Part shown: positions 1 to 7,248 of the stretch, piece after piece
Layout of the letters: every line of letters starts with the position of its first letter
How positions within the stretch are numbered: position 1 is the first letter of the stretch
Assembly: GCA_013205645.1 (NCBI GenBank)
Contig: JABMMH010000078.1
Span: 1-12,563 of the forward strand
DNA from: Polaromonas sp.
GTDB taxonomy: Bacteria > Pseudomonadota > Gammaproteobacteria > Burkholderiales > Burkholderiaceae_C
DNA length: 12,563 bases
Direction of reading: 5' to 3'
Notes under the pieces: model-generated
Told to the model about the DNA's origin: nothing
Database searches by the model: none
Seen by the model: the letters and a program-made list of their open reading frames with translations, nothing else
Program-made: the position numbers and the translations under genes

Positions 1-1652
1 GCACGGGTCGCCGGTGTGCCCAGGCCTTTTTCCTGCATGGCTTCGCGCAGTTCGTCGTCTTCGATGGTTTTGCCGGCACCTTCCATGGCACCCAACAAAG
101 TCGCTTCAGAGTAGCGCGCAGGGGGTCGGGTTTTCAGGCCTTTCGGGTCGACCGTCTCAACGGCCACCAGTTCACCGGGTTTCACAGGCACCAAGTTTTG
201 GCCCTTGTCGCCGTCTTTGGGTTCGGCAACTTCTGCAGCCGCTTCTTTGCCGTAAATGGCTAGCCAACCCGGCTTGACGAGCACCTTGCCTTCGGTCTTG
301 AAGCTGTGCTGTGCGGCTTTGGTGATACGCGTTGTCACCATGTATTCAGCGCTCGGGAAAAACACCGACATGAAGCGGCGCACCACCAAGTCATAGAGTT
401 TTTGTTCGGCGTCGCTCAAGCCGCTGGGCGCTTGCAGTGTTGGGATGATGGCGAAGTGATCGCTGACTTTGGCGTTGTCAAAAATCCTTTTACTGGGCTT
501 GATGTAGTTGCCATTCAGGGCCACCAGCGCATGCGGCGCCAAGTGCTTCATCTCACTGCCGGCGATCATTTCAAAGGTTTGCTTGACGACCGGCACGTAG
601 TCTTCAGGCAGGGCCCTCGAATCGGTTCGTGGGTAGGTCAGCGCCTTGTGGCGTTCGTACAAACTCTGCGCAATTGACAGCGTGGTCTTGGCTGAAAAGC
701 CGAACTTGCCGTTGGCTTCGCGTTGCAGCGAGGTCAAATCGAACAGCATGCCGGCGGCTTGCGTGGTTGGCCGTGACTCTTCCGTGACGCTGGCTTTTTG
801 GCCGCGCACGGCGTCAGCGATGCTAAGGGCTTCAGCTTCAGACCAAACGCGATCGGCCTTGAGCTCAGCGTCAGGCTCAGCGCCTTCTGCAAGGTTGGCA
901 TTGGCGGTTGATTTTTTCCACTGCGGGTCAAACCACTTGCCCGGGTACTCACCAGCCTCAGCAGCAAAGCTGGCGTGCACTTCCCAGTAATTGCGGCTGA
1001 CGAACTTGCGGATTTTTTCTTCCCGCTCAACCACCACCGACAGCGTCGGCGTCTGCACGCGACCGACGGTGGTCAGAAAGAAACCGCCGTCGCGTGAATT
1101 GAAAGCGGTCATGGCGCGCGTGCCATTGATGCCGACCATCCAGTCCGCCTCGGAGCGGCAGCGTGCGGCATCGGCCAGCGGCATCATTTGCTCGTCGCTG
1201 CGCAAGCTGGCAAAGCCGTCGCGAATCGCGGCTGGTGTCATCGACTGCAACCAGAGGCGTTTGACCGGGTGCTTGGCCTTGGAGTATTGTTGAATCAAAC
1301 GAAAGATCAACTCGCCCTCACGGCCCGCGTCACAGGCGTTGACCATGGCGCCAATGTCTTTGCGCTTGGCTAGCTTGACGATGGCGTTGAGCCGCGTTTT
1401 TGTCTTGTCGATGGGCTTCAAGTCGAAGTACGGCGGGATCACCGGCAGGTTGGCGAAACTCCACTTGCCGCGCTTGACGTCAAACTCTTCAGGCGCCTGA
1501 ATCTCGACCAAATGGCCCACCGCTGACGTCACGATCCACTCGTCGCTCTCGAAGTACTCATCGTGTTTTTCGAACTTGCCAGCCGTGGGCGTGATGGCGC
1601 GCACGATGTCTTGTGCCACTGAAGGCTTTTCTGCAATCACCAATGTTTTCAT
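1..1652 (-). CDS. topB: DNA topoisomerase III (type IA), C-terminus missing at the window edge
   Basis: Type IA topoisomerase that passes single strands through a transient 5'-phosphotyrosine break; topoisomerase III mainly decatenates and resolves recombination or replication intermediates. The 550 visible codons begin MKTLVIAEKPSVAQDI, the Toprim start. The metal-binding Toprim motif is DAGREGE at residues 108-114, with Gly where E. coli TopB has the middle Asp; I recall this from related TopB proteins. GRVQTP lies at 197-202, and the catalytic Tyr340 sits in LTYPRTDS. The sequence leaves the window at GLGTPATR, a conserved block well before the end, so a third or more of the protein, including any C-terminal zinc or basic tail, is not seen. 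The start ATG shares ATGA with the stop of the upstream thioredoxin-like gene, implying one transcript and coupled translation. The reading frame is intact. Identity is secure; the exact TopB subgroup is inferred. Confidence 0.96.
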   Translation of the reverse strand, partial: MKTLVIAEKPSVAQDIVRAITPTAGKFEKHDEYFESDEWIVTSAVGHLVEIQAPEEFDVKRGKWSFANLPVIPPYFDLKPIDKTKTRLNAIVKLAKRKDIGAMVNACDAGREGELIFRLIQQYSKAKHPVKRLWLQSMTPAAIRDGFASLRSDEQMMPLADAARCRSEADWMVGINGTRAMTAFNSRDGGFFLTTVGRVQTPTLSVVVEREEKIRKFVSRNYWEVHASFAAEAGEYPGKWFDPQWKKSTANANLAEGAEPDAELKADRVWSEAEALSIADAVRGQKASVTEESRPTTQAAGMLFDLTSLQREANGKFGFSAKTTLSIAQSLYERHKALTYPRTDSRALPEDYVPVVKQTFEMIAGSEMKHLAPHALVALNGNYIKPSKRIFDNAKVSDHFAIIPTLQAPSGLSDAEQKLYDLVVRRFMSVFFPSAEYMVTTRITKAAQHSFKTEGKVLVKPGWLAIYGKEAAAEVAEPKDGDKGQNLVPVKPGELVAVETVDPKGLKTRPPARYSEATLLGAMEGAGKTIEDDELREAMQEKGLGTPATR

Positions 1653-2161
1653 AAGTACTTCTTCAAATTTTCTATGTCTTCCGGGACCATTTCCCGAGCT
1701 TCTGCAAACACAACCCGGCCATGTCGGCCCCGCACCACCACCACCGGCAGCCCGCGCGGCTTGGGCCAAACCTTCGCCACCTCCGGCGTGGCCATGGCCG
1801 CCGGAAAGCTGTAGCCCTTGGCCTTCAAATGCGCACTGGCCGTACTGGCCAGGCGGTCTATCGACAGCCCCAGAACCTCCAAACCTTCGCTGCGCCTAGC
1901 TTGCCACAACGCCTCAATATGGGGCGACTGCACGGCACAAAACGGACACCAGCTCGCCCACCAGTAAACCACAAGCACCTTGCCCTCAGCTTGTGCGGGC
2001 CCCCAAGAGCGACCATCCAGCAGCGTCAAGGAAGGCACAGCCAGCGCACTGCCGAGCGTCGGCAGCGGAGCGCCCGCAGGCTCAGCTGCCAGCGTACGGC
2101 CAGCCCAAGGCAGCACGGCCAACGCCGCAGCAGACTGCATCAACTCGCGGCGATTGGCCAT
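1649..2161 (-). CDS. TlpA-family periplasmic thioredoxin-like protein
   Basis: A 170-residue thioredoxin-fold protein, probably a thiol:disulfide reductase acting in the periplasm. The N-terminus MANRRELMQSAAALAVLPWA followed by an AxA-like site (TLAAEP) is a signal peptide. The twin Arg at 4-5 followed by ELM loosely resembles a Tat motif, so export could be Tat or Sec. The redox motif is WCPFC at 71-75 within YWWASWCPFC, and the cis-proline that faces it is Pro139 in RGLPVVVV. A start at 2161 is chosen because AAGGAG lies 6 bases upstream and the signal peptide begins there; an upstream in-frame ATG at 2227 would add 22 residues that spoil the signal peptide and overlap the divergent gene. 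The stop overlaps the topB start (ATGA). Partner proteins are not indicated by the neighbours; cytochrome c maturation is one known role of the family but nothing here supports it. Confidence 0.92.
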   Translation of the reverse strand: MANRRELMQSAAALAVLPWAGRTLAAEPAGAPLPTLGSALAVPSLTLLDGRSWGPAQAEGKVLVVYWWASWCPFCAVQSPHIEALWQARRSEGLEVLGLSIDRLASTASAHLKAKGYSFPAAMATPEVAKVWPKPRGLPVVVVRGRHGRVVFAEAREMVPEDIENLKKYL

Positions 2162-2167
2162 CACTTG

Positions 2168-2173
2168 CTCCTT
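2168..2173 (-). promoter_or_regulatory. Shine-Dalgarno site of the TlpA-family gene
   Basis: The minus strand reads AAGGAG, 6 bases before the ATG at 2161. It decides between this start and the upstream ATG at 2227, which has no comparable site. Confidence 0.8.
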
Positions 2174-2188
2174 ACAATAAGCATCTCT

Positions 2189-2228
2189 CGCGTACGCACG
2201 CGGGCACGCAGGTGCACGCACATGCATG
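2189..2228. other. Alternating purine-pyrimidine tract (possible Z-DNA former) in a divergent promoter
   Basis: Over 40 bases every position alternates pyrimidine and purine except 2203 and 2211. Most steps are CG, CA/TG or GC, with a few TA and AT steps. It fills most of the 60-base gap between the divergent TlpA-family and SET-domain genes and runs into the first codons of the SET gene. Such tracts are known to adopt left-handed DNA under negative supercoiling; whether this one does is inference. It may also simply reflect short GCAC/CACG-type repeats. Confidence 0.55.
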
Positions 2229-2812
2229 AATTAACCATACCAAAATTTTCCAACGTGTCCAAAATCAGCACCAAAGTCAGCGCCAAGACGGCACCTGCGC
2301 CTTCGGGCAAGCGCATCCAGACGCGCCTCTCTGGCGTGCATGGCAAGGGTATGTTTGCCGTGCAAGACTTGGCTGAAGGCGAGACACTGATTGAGTACAT
2401 CGGCGAGATCATCAGCTGGAAAGAAGCGCTCAAGCGCCATCCACACGACCCGACCGACCCCAACCACACCTTTTACTTTCATGTCGATGAAAAGCATGTG
2501 ATTGACGCAAAGCACGGCGGTAATTCATCCCGCTGGATCAACCACAGCTGCGCGCCCAACTGTGAGGCCGACGAGCAAAAGGGCCGGATTTTCATCAAAG
2601 CGCTGCAGAACATTCCTGCCGGCAAAGAGCTTTTTTACGACTACGGGCTGATCATTGACGCGCCGTACACCAAAAAACTCAAAGCCGACTACCCGTGCTG
2701 GTGCGGTGCGCCAACTTGCCGCGGCACGCTGCTCGCGCCCAAAGACAAAAAAGTGAAGACTGAGAAGAAAGCCAAGACAGATAAGAAAAAAGCGAAAGCC
2801 AAAAAGGCCTAA
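2222..2812 (+). CDS. SET-domain protein-lysine methyltransferase with lysine-rich tail
   Basis: A 196-residue protein of the SET family, which transfers methyl groups from S-adenosylmethionine to protein lysines. The SET core runs from about residue 31 to 148: GVHGKGMFA at 38-46, EYIGE at 58-62, the AdoMet and pseudoknot motif NHSCAPNC at 107-114, and the catalytic-site FYDYG at 138-142. A post-SET zinc motif CWCGAPTCRG follows at 159-168, pairing with Cys110 as in eukaryotic enzymes. The last 23 residues (174-196) hold 13 lysines with Ala, Thr and Asp, like the tails of histone H1-like bacterial proteins. The N-terminal 30 residues are also basic. The start at 2222 is the first ATG that does not run deep into the opposite gene; its ribosome site is weak, and GTG 2255 is an alternative. 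It ends 9 bases before birA, so the two are probably one operon. The target protein is unknown. Confidence 0.92.
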   Translation: MHELTIPKFSNVSKISTKVSAKTAPAPSGKRIQTRLSGVHGKGMFAVQDLAEGETLIEYIGEIISWKEALKRHPHDPTDPNHTFYFHVDEKHVIDAKHGGNSSRWINHSCAPNCEADEQKGRIFIKALQNIPAGKELFYDYGLIIDAPYTKKLKADYPCWCGAPTCRGTLLAPKDKKVKTEKKAKTDKKKAKAKKA

Positions 2813-2821
2813 GGCGACTCT

Positions 2822-3691
2822 GTGAGCACCGACAACACCCCCTTGCGTGCGCCAGTGCGCTGGCCCGCTGAAGCCATCTGGCAGGCCGTGGTGCCCCGCC
2901 TCCCAGGCTTCACGGTCGAGGTGTTGCCGCAGGTCGACTCCACCAACAGCGAGCTGATGCGGCGCTGCAGGACTGCGGCGCCTGAAGCCATCTTGCTGGT
3001 GGCTGAGCATCAAAACGCTGGCCGTGGCCGTTTGGGGCGCCAATGGCAAAGTCAGGCCGGTGCCAGCCTGACCTTCTCACTCGGCCTGCCGCTGCAACCG
3101 GCCAACTGGTCTGGCTTGTCTTTGGCGGTTGGCGTGAGTCTGGCCGAAAGCTTAGAGCCGGCCAACGGCAAACCACCCACACTGCAACTCAAATGGCCGA
3201 ATGATTTATGGCTGGGACAACGCAAGCTCGGCGGCATTCTGGTGGAAACCGCCAGTTGGGGCGATCAACGCTACGTGGTGATTGGCGTGGGCCTGAATGT
3301 GACGCAGCCAGAGCAAGACTTCGCTGCGACGGCTTTATCGGCTTTCTCTGCTTTCAGCGACACACCAACACCGCCGCCGATGGCGCCGACATCCCTGCAG
3401 GCCTTGTGGCCGGGCGTCGACGCTGCCTGGGCGCTGCAGGCGGTGGCGGCGCCGCTGGTGCAGGCCGTGCTGGACTTTGAGCGCGAGGGCTTCGCGCCTT
3501 TTCGGGCCCGCTTCGCCGCGCGCGATGCACTGGCAGGACGCTGGGTCAAACTGTCCGATGGCACCGAGGGCACCGCTTGCGGTGTTGGCCCGCACGGCGC
3601 CTTGTCGGTGCAAACCAAGGACGGCCTGCAAGACATCAGCAGCCTAGAAGTTAGCGTGCGGCCGGCTGAGAGCCCTCAACGAAACCCATGA
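2822..3691 (+). CDS. birA: Biotin--[acetyl-CoA carboxylase] ligase, monofunctional
   Basis: A cytoplasmic enzyme that makes biotinyl-AMP and attaches biotin to the lysine of biotin carboxyl carrier proteins such as AccB. In 289 residues it shows DSTN at 39-42, the biotinyl-AMP loop GRGRLGR at 67-73, KWPNDL at 124-129, KLGGIL at 135-140 and GVGLNV at 155-160, followed by a C-terminal SH3-like domain near 232-280. No helix-turn-helix precedes the catalytic domain, so unlike E. coli BirA it should not act as the biotin operon repressor. A Pro/Ala/Ser-rich stretch around 165-192 looks like a local insertion. The start is GTG at 2822; the SD-like AAGG overlaps the SET gene stop, which suits coupled translation. 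The stop TGA overlaps an ATG at 3688 that opens only 12 codons. Identity is secure. Confidence 0.95.
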   Translation: MSTDNTPLRAPVRWPAEAIWQAVVPRLPGFTVEVLPQVDSTNSELMRRCRTAAPEAILLVAEHQNAGRGRLGRQWQSQAGASLTFSLGLPLQPANWSGLSLAVGVSLAESLEPANGKPPTLQLKWPNDLWLGQRKLGGILVETASWGDQRYVVIGVGLNVTQPEQDFAATALSAFSAFSDTPTPPPMAPTSLQALWPGVDAAWALQAVAAPLVQAVLDFEREGFAPFRARFAARDALAGRWVKLSDGTEGTACGVGPHGALSVQTKDGLQDISSLEVSVRPAESPQRNP

Positions 3692-3744
3692 ACCCGTCGG
3701 TGAAGCTGCCGATGCATCGCCCCTGAAGGCAAAGGACGCCCCCC

Positions 3745-3957
3745 ATGTTGAAACTGCTGATTGTGTTGCTGCTGGCCAATGGCGGCTACTACGCTTGGTC
3801 GCACGGCGCGCTGTCCCAGCTCGGTCTGGCCCCTACGCGGCACACCGAACCGGAGCGGTTGCAACAACAGGTTCATCCCGAACTGCTGCTGGTGACGCCT
3901 GCGGCGTCTACGCCAGCCCCAGCCTCGGCCCCGGCAGCCAGTGCGCCTACGAACTGA
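3745..3957 (+). CDS. Small single-pass membrane protein, SPOR-protein-like N-terminus without a SPOR domain
   Basis: A 70-residue protein. Residues 1-18 (MLKLLIVLLLANGGYYAW) form a hydrophobic N-terminal anchor; the rest should lie in the periplasm. TEPERLQQQVHPELLLV at about 34-50 strongly recalls the juxtamembrane part of Burkholderiales SPOR-domain proteins, which continue with a Pro/Ala linker and a peptidoglycan-binding SPOR domain. Here the Pro/Ala/Ser linker ends in a stop at residue 71. AAAGGA at 3731-3736, 8 bases before ATG, is a good ribosome site, so the gene looks expressed. It stands 53 bases after birA and 6 before the next gene. It may be a real short form or a gene that lost its 3' part; I find no downstream frame that restores SPOR motifs. 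The family resemblance is from memory. Confidence 0.7.
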   Translation: MLKLLIVLLLANGGYYAWSHGALSQLGLAPTRHTEPERLQQQVHPELLLVTPAASTPAPASAPAASAPTN

Positions 3958-3963
3958 ACTCCG

Positions 3964-4332
3964 ATGAGCCTGAACTACCTCGAGTTCGACTACAGCGAGG
4001 ACGCTGACGGTGTCGGCACTTTTGACGCGCTGGCAACCACAGCGCCCGCCCACAACGCAACCGTGCTGGCCGAAGTCGCCACCGTTCTGGCGTGGGCACA
4101 CCATGCCTTTGAAGCGCAGCGCGCACCGCTAGACGAGGGCGGCGAATGGGACTACGACTTACAAGGCTGGCGCGAATTCAGCGCGGTAGACGTCTTGGAC
4201 TTTGACGACCACAGCGGCAAACTCAGTGTTCAAGCGCAGGCCACCGGTGCCGCGCGGCAAAGCGTGAGCTTGTCCGTCACCGGCACGCCGGGCTTTTGCG
4301 CGGCCTTTCGGGAACGCTTTCAACTGTCCTGA
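3964..4332 (+). CDS. Conserved-looking acidic protein of unknown function
   Basis: A 122-residue soluble protein with no signal peptide or membrane segment. It is strongly acidic at the N-terminus (YLEFDYSEDADGVGTFDAL) and in the middle (LDEGGEWDYDLQGW at about 56-69), with several Trp and a C-terminal FCAAFRERFQLS. I do not recognise a named domain. The composition, GC-rich codon use and compact placement 6 bases after the small membrane protein argue for a real gene. I believe similar proteins occur in Comamonadaceae, but this cannot be checked here. No clear ribosome site precedes ATG 3964, suggesting coupling to the preceding gene. It is tail-to-tail with the TRAP permease gene, with only four bases between stops. 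No function is proposed. Confidence 0.75.
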   Translation: MSLNYLEFDYSEDADGVGTFDALATTAPAHNATVLAEVATVLAWAHHAFEAQRAPLDEGGEWDYDLQGWREFSAVDVLDFDDHSGKLSVQAQATGAARQSVSLSVTGTPGFCAAFRERFQLS

Positions 4333-4336
4333 AGAC

Positions 4337-6202
4337 TCATGCGGCTTCTTTGTTTGACACTGGCGATGCCGAGCGGAGCCAGAGTTGGCTGGCGACAATC
4401 AGCGCGACCAAGCCCAGACCGATCAGGTCGGTCGTCAAACCTGGCTTGATGAGCACCAGCGCGGCCGTGATCAGCATCAGCCGCTCCCACCAGCGGGCCA
4501 AGCCAAAGAAGAAATACGAGTGCAAACCACCGGCCAAACAAGTCACCCCGATCGTGGCCGTGATGGCCGCCATGCTGACCGTCACAAAGTCACCCATCAG
4601 CAGCAGCGCCGGTGAAAACACAAACATGAAGGGGATGATGTAACCCGTCAAGCCCAGCTTGATGGCCGCCCAACTGCTTTCCATCAGCTTGGCCCGCGAG
4701 ATGCCATTGGCCGCATACACCGCCATCGCCACCGGCGGCGTGATCGCCGACAAAACGGCGAAATACAGCACGAACAAGTGCGCCGCCTCGACTTGAATGC
4801 CGAGCTTGACCAGCGCCGGCACCAGCAATGCCACCTGCACGATGTAGGCAGGTGTGGTGGGCAGCCCCATGCCGAGCAAAATGCCCGCCAGCATGGTCAG
4901 CACCAGCGCCAGCAGCAGCGAGTCCTGCGACAGATCCAGCACGATACCCGTGAAGGCTAGGCCCAAACCCGTCAGGGTGATGGTGCCGATCACAATGCCA
5001 GCGCAAGCACAGGCCAGCGCCACCACCAAAGTATTGCGGGCTCCGGCTTCCAGCGCCTCGAGGATCGCGCGTACGGTGAAGGTTGAGCGGGTGCTGGCGC
5101 GCAGCCAAGTGGTCGGGATCACCGAGGCAATGCCGCACAAGGCCGAGAATGCCGCGCTGCGTCCGGTCAGCAAGACCGCGATGATCACGATCAGTGGCAA
5201 GAACAAATGGCCGCGCTCAGACATCACCTGCCGCAGGCGCGGCAGGTCAGCCTTGGGCACGCCGACCAAACCAATTCGCTTGGCCTCGAAGTGCACCGCC
5301 ATGAAAACGGCCACGTAATACAGCAGCGCCGGCAGCAACGCAAAGGCGGCGACGGTCAGATACGACACGCCCAAAAATTCAGCCATCACAAAGGCGGCCG
5401 CCCCCATGATGGGCGGCATCAACTGGCCACCGGTGGAGGCAACAGCTTCGACCGCACCTGAAAAAGCCGGTCGGTAGCCAGTGCGCATCATCAGCGGAAT
5501 CGTGAAGGTGCCGGTGGTCATCACATTGGCCACTGCGCTGCCCGACACCGTGCCAAACAAACTGCTGGTGATCACCGCCACCTTGGCTGGGCCGCCCGAG
5601 GTGTGGCCGGCAAGCGCCAGCGCAAAATCCATGAACAGTTGGCCGGCGCCGCTGCGCTCGACGAAGGCGCCGAACAGAATGAAAAGCATCACGTAGGTGG
5701 CAGACACATACAGCGGAATGCCGAAGATGCCTTCGGTGGTCAGATAGAGTTGGTCCAGCATGATGCCGACCGACTGGTTGCCGAGCGTCAAGCCATACGC
5801 CAAAAAAACCATCGCGGTGATCGGCAGCGCCCAACCGGTGGCGCGGCGGGTGGCCTCCATCACCAACACGATCAGCGCGCCCCCAAAGATGTAATCGGCC
5901 AGACGCGGATCGTCGACGTAGTAAAAGCGGTTTTGAATGTAGTCCAAGCTGGCACTCGGGTACAGCGCCGCCGCAACGGCTGCCAACACCAGCAAAACGT
6001 CAACCCAGCCGACCCGCTCGGCTGTTCCATGGCGGCCAGGCATCACCAGAAAGGCCAGCGCCAAAGCGAAAGCCAGATGCCAGCCGCGCATCACATACGC
6101 GTCGGGTGGGCCGACGAAGGCCACGTACAGATGGAATACCGACATCAGCACCGCGATTGCCGTGATCAGGTGCCGGGAGAAAGCCTGGGGAAGGGAAAAC
6201 AT
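4337..6202 (-). CDS. TRAP transporter fused permease (4TM/12TM, TAXT type)
   Basis: Inner-membrane permease of a tripartite ATP-independent periplasmic transporter, driven by an ion gradient and fed by a periplasmic receptor. The 621 residues fuse the small DctQ-like subunit (about 1-130, several hydrophobic spans) with the large DctM-like subunit. DctM landmarks include GTVSGSAVANVMTTG at 217-231, STGGQLMPPIMGAAAF at 256-271, LGMGLPTTPAYIV at 443-455 and ITPPVA at 487-492. The total length fits the 4TM/12TM fusion family. AGGAG lies 7 bases before ATG 6202, and the receptor gene ends only 18 bases upstream, so the two form one minus-strand transcript. Such fusions normally work with TAXI-type receptors, exactly the neighbour seen here. 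The C-terminus ends in a short polar tail. The substrate is not readable from the sequence. Confidence 0.95.
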   Translation of the reverse strand: MFSLPQAFSRHLITAIAVLMSVFHLYVAFVGPPDAYVMRGWHLAFALALAFLVMPGRHGTAERVGWVDVLLVLAAVAAALYPSASLDYIQNRFYYVDDPRLADYIFGGALIVLVMEATRRATGWALPITAMVFLAYGLTLGNQSVGIMLDQLYLTTEGIFGIPLYVSATYVMLFILFGAFVERSGAGQLFMDFALALAGHTSGGPAKVAVITSSLFGTVSGSAVANVMTTGTFTIPLMMRTGYRPAFSGAVEAVASTGGQLMPPIMGAAAFVMAEFLGVSYLTVAAFALLPALLYYVAVFMAVHFEAKRIGLVGVPKADLPRLRQVMSERGHLFLPLIVIIAVLLTGRSAAFSALCGIASVIPTTWLRASTRSTFTVRAILEALEAGARNTLVVALACACAGIVIGTITLTGLGLAFTGIVLDLSQDSLLLALVLTMLAGILLGMGLPTTPAYIVQVALLVPALVKLGIQVEAAHLFVLYFAVLSAITPPVAMAVYAANGISRAKLMESSWAAIKLGLTGYIIPFMFVFSPALLLMGDFVTVSMAAITATIGVTCLAGGLHSYFFFGLARWWERLMLITAALVLIKPGLTTDLIGLGLVALIVASQLWLRSASPVSNKEAA

Positions 6203-6220
6203 GGAAGCGCTCCTACGCCT

Positions 6221-7165
6221 TTAAAGGGCGCCGACTTCCTTGTAGTAACGCTGCGCGCCCTTGTGCAGAGGTATACCAATGTCTTCCGCCATCAACTTAG
6301 GCGTCAGGCCAGCCATCGCATTGGCGATTGCCACGAGGTCGGCCTTGTTTTCAACCATGCCCTTGAGCACCTTGTAGACCACCTCCGCATCCAGGTCACA
6401 GCGCGCAATCAGGTGGGTCGCATAACCAATGGTGGGCACCGGCGTGGTTTGCTTTGGATAGCTGTTGGCGGGGATGACCAGCTTGGTGTAGCCCGGGTTG
6501 AGCTTGCGCATGGCCTGGAATTTGTCCTCGGGAATGCTGACAATTTTGATGTCACGCGCCGAGGCCAAGTCCATGATCGACGATGCCGGCACGGTGGTGC
6601 CCAGCGTGAAGGCCTGCGCGTTGTTGTCTTTCATCAATGACACCGCATCCGAATAAGACACATGGCTGATGCGCGACATGTCCTTGTAGTTCATGCCGTA
6701 GACCTGCAGCGTTTGCTGGGTGATGAACTCGGCGGTGTTGCCCCTGGGCTGAACAGCGATGGGCTTGCCCTTCAAGTCAGCCAGAGAGTTGATGTTGGCA
6801 TCGGCATTGGCGACCACTTGGAAATACTGCGGATAGAGCGTGGCGACGTTGCAGACGTTCTTGGTTGGCTGCTCAAAGGGTGCACGGCCAGCGACACCGT
6901 CGACCGTGGAAATCGAATTGCCAAAACCCATGTCGGCCCGGCTGCGGTTAACCGCCAGGACATTGGCGATGCCGGCGCCAGGCAGTACCTGCACCTTGAT
7001 GCCAGCCCGGTCAGCGATGTTGGAAATCGCGCCGCCCAGCGGATACCATGAGCCGCCTTGAGGTCCGGTCATCAACTTAACTTGCTGCGCCTGCGCGCCA
7101 GCCGCGCCGCACAGCAGCGCGGCGAAAATAAGAGCGGATTTGGATTGAGCAAAAGTGTGTGTCAT
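6221..7165 (-). CDS. TAXI-family TRAP transporter solute receptor
   Basis: A 314-residue periplasmic binding protein that delivers ligand to the fused TRAP permease. Residues 1-26 form a Sec signal peptide with a likely cut AQA|QQVK. The mature protein opens with KLMTGPQGGSWYPLGGAIS at about 30-48, the typical TAXI ligand-site start, followed by VLPGAGIANVLAVN and DMGFGNS. LADLKGKPIAVQPRGNTAE resembles the hinge region of these receptors. Cys19 lies in ALLCG, which does not make a good lipobox. The start ATG 7165 has AGGGA 8 bases upstream and begins the signal peptide; an in-frame ATG at 7225 would add 20 residues of non-signal sequence. It is first in the operon with the permease and divergent from the LysR-type gene, its likely regulator. 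TAXI receptors bind mostly carboxylates where known; the ligand here is open. Confidence 0.94.
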   Translation of the reverse strand: MTHTFAQSKSALIFAALLCGAAGAQAQQVKLMTGPQGGSWYPLGGAISNIADRAGIKVQVLPGAGIANVLAVNRSRADMGFGNSISTVDGVAGRAPFEQPTKNVCNVATLYPQYFQVVANADANINSLADLKGKPIAVQPRGNTAEFITQQTLQVYGMNYKDMSRISHVSYSDAVSLMKDNNAQAFTLGTTVPASSIMDLASARDIKIVSIPEDKFQAMRKLNPGYTKLVIPANSYPKQTTPVPTIGYATHLIARCDLDAEVVYKVLKGMVENKADLVAIANAMAGLTPKLMAEDIGIPLHKGAQRYYKEVGAL

Positions 7166-7236
7166 GTCTGTTCCCTGTCTTTTTGTTGATCCATACGACT
7201 TTGCGCCGTTCGTTCGCACAGGCATTGACCCTTACG

Positions 7237-7248
7237 ATACTTAAGTAT
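7237..7248. promoter_or_regulatory. 12-bp perfect palindrome, candidate operator upstream of the TAXI receptor gene
   Basis: ATACTTAAGTAT reads the same on both strands. It lies in the 200-base spacer between the TRAP receptor gene (start 7165, 72 bases away) and the LysR-type gene (start 7366). AT-rich dyads in such divergent spacers are typical LysR-type sites. Binding is inference. Confidence 0.4.

Noticed and set aside
2173..2178. TACAAT as a plus-strand -10 box for the SET gene.
   Set aside because: It overlaps the SD of the opposite gene and no -35 sits at a usable distance; a single six-base match is weak evidence.
1721..2221. N-terminal extension of the SET gene frame.
   Set aside because: It lies opposite the TlpA-family gene, has low-complexity Arg/His/Pro content and no homology to SET proteins.
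3688..3726. A 12-codon frame opening with ATGA on the birA stop.
   Set aside because: It has no ribosome site of its own, no recognisable product and ends before the SD of the next gene; probably chance.
4333..4336. Expected bidirectional terminator between the convergent 122-residue gene and the TRAP permease gene.
   Set aside because: Only four bases separate the stops and no hairpin with a T-run is visible within about 40 bases on either side.
5603..6640. Long plus-strand open frame opposite the TRAP permease and receptor genes (345 codons).
   Set aside because: Its translation is rich in His, Arg and Gln with no domain, and it spans two well-supported minus-strand genes. It is a GC-driven antisense shadow.
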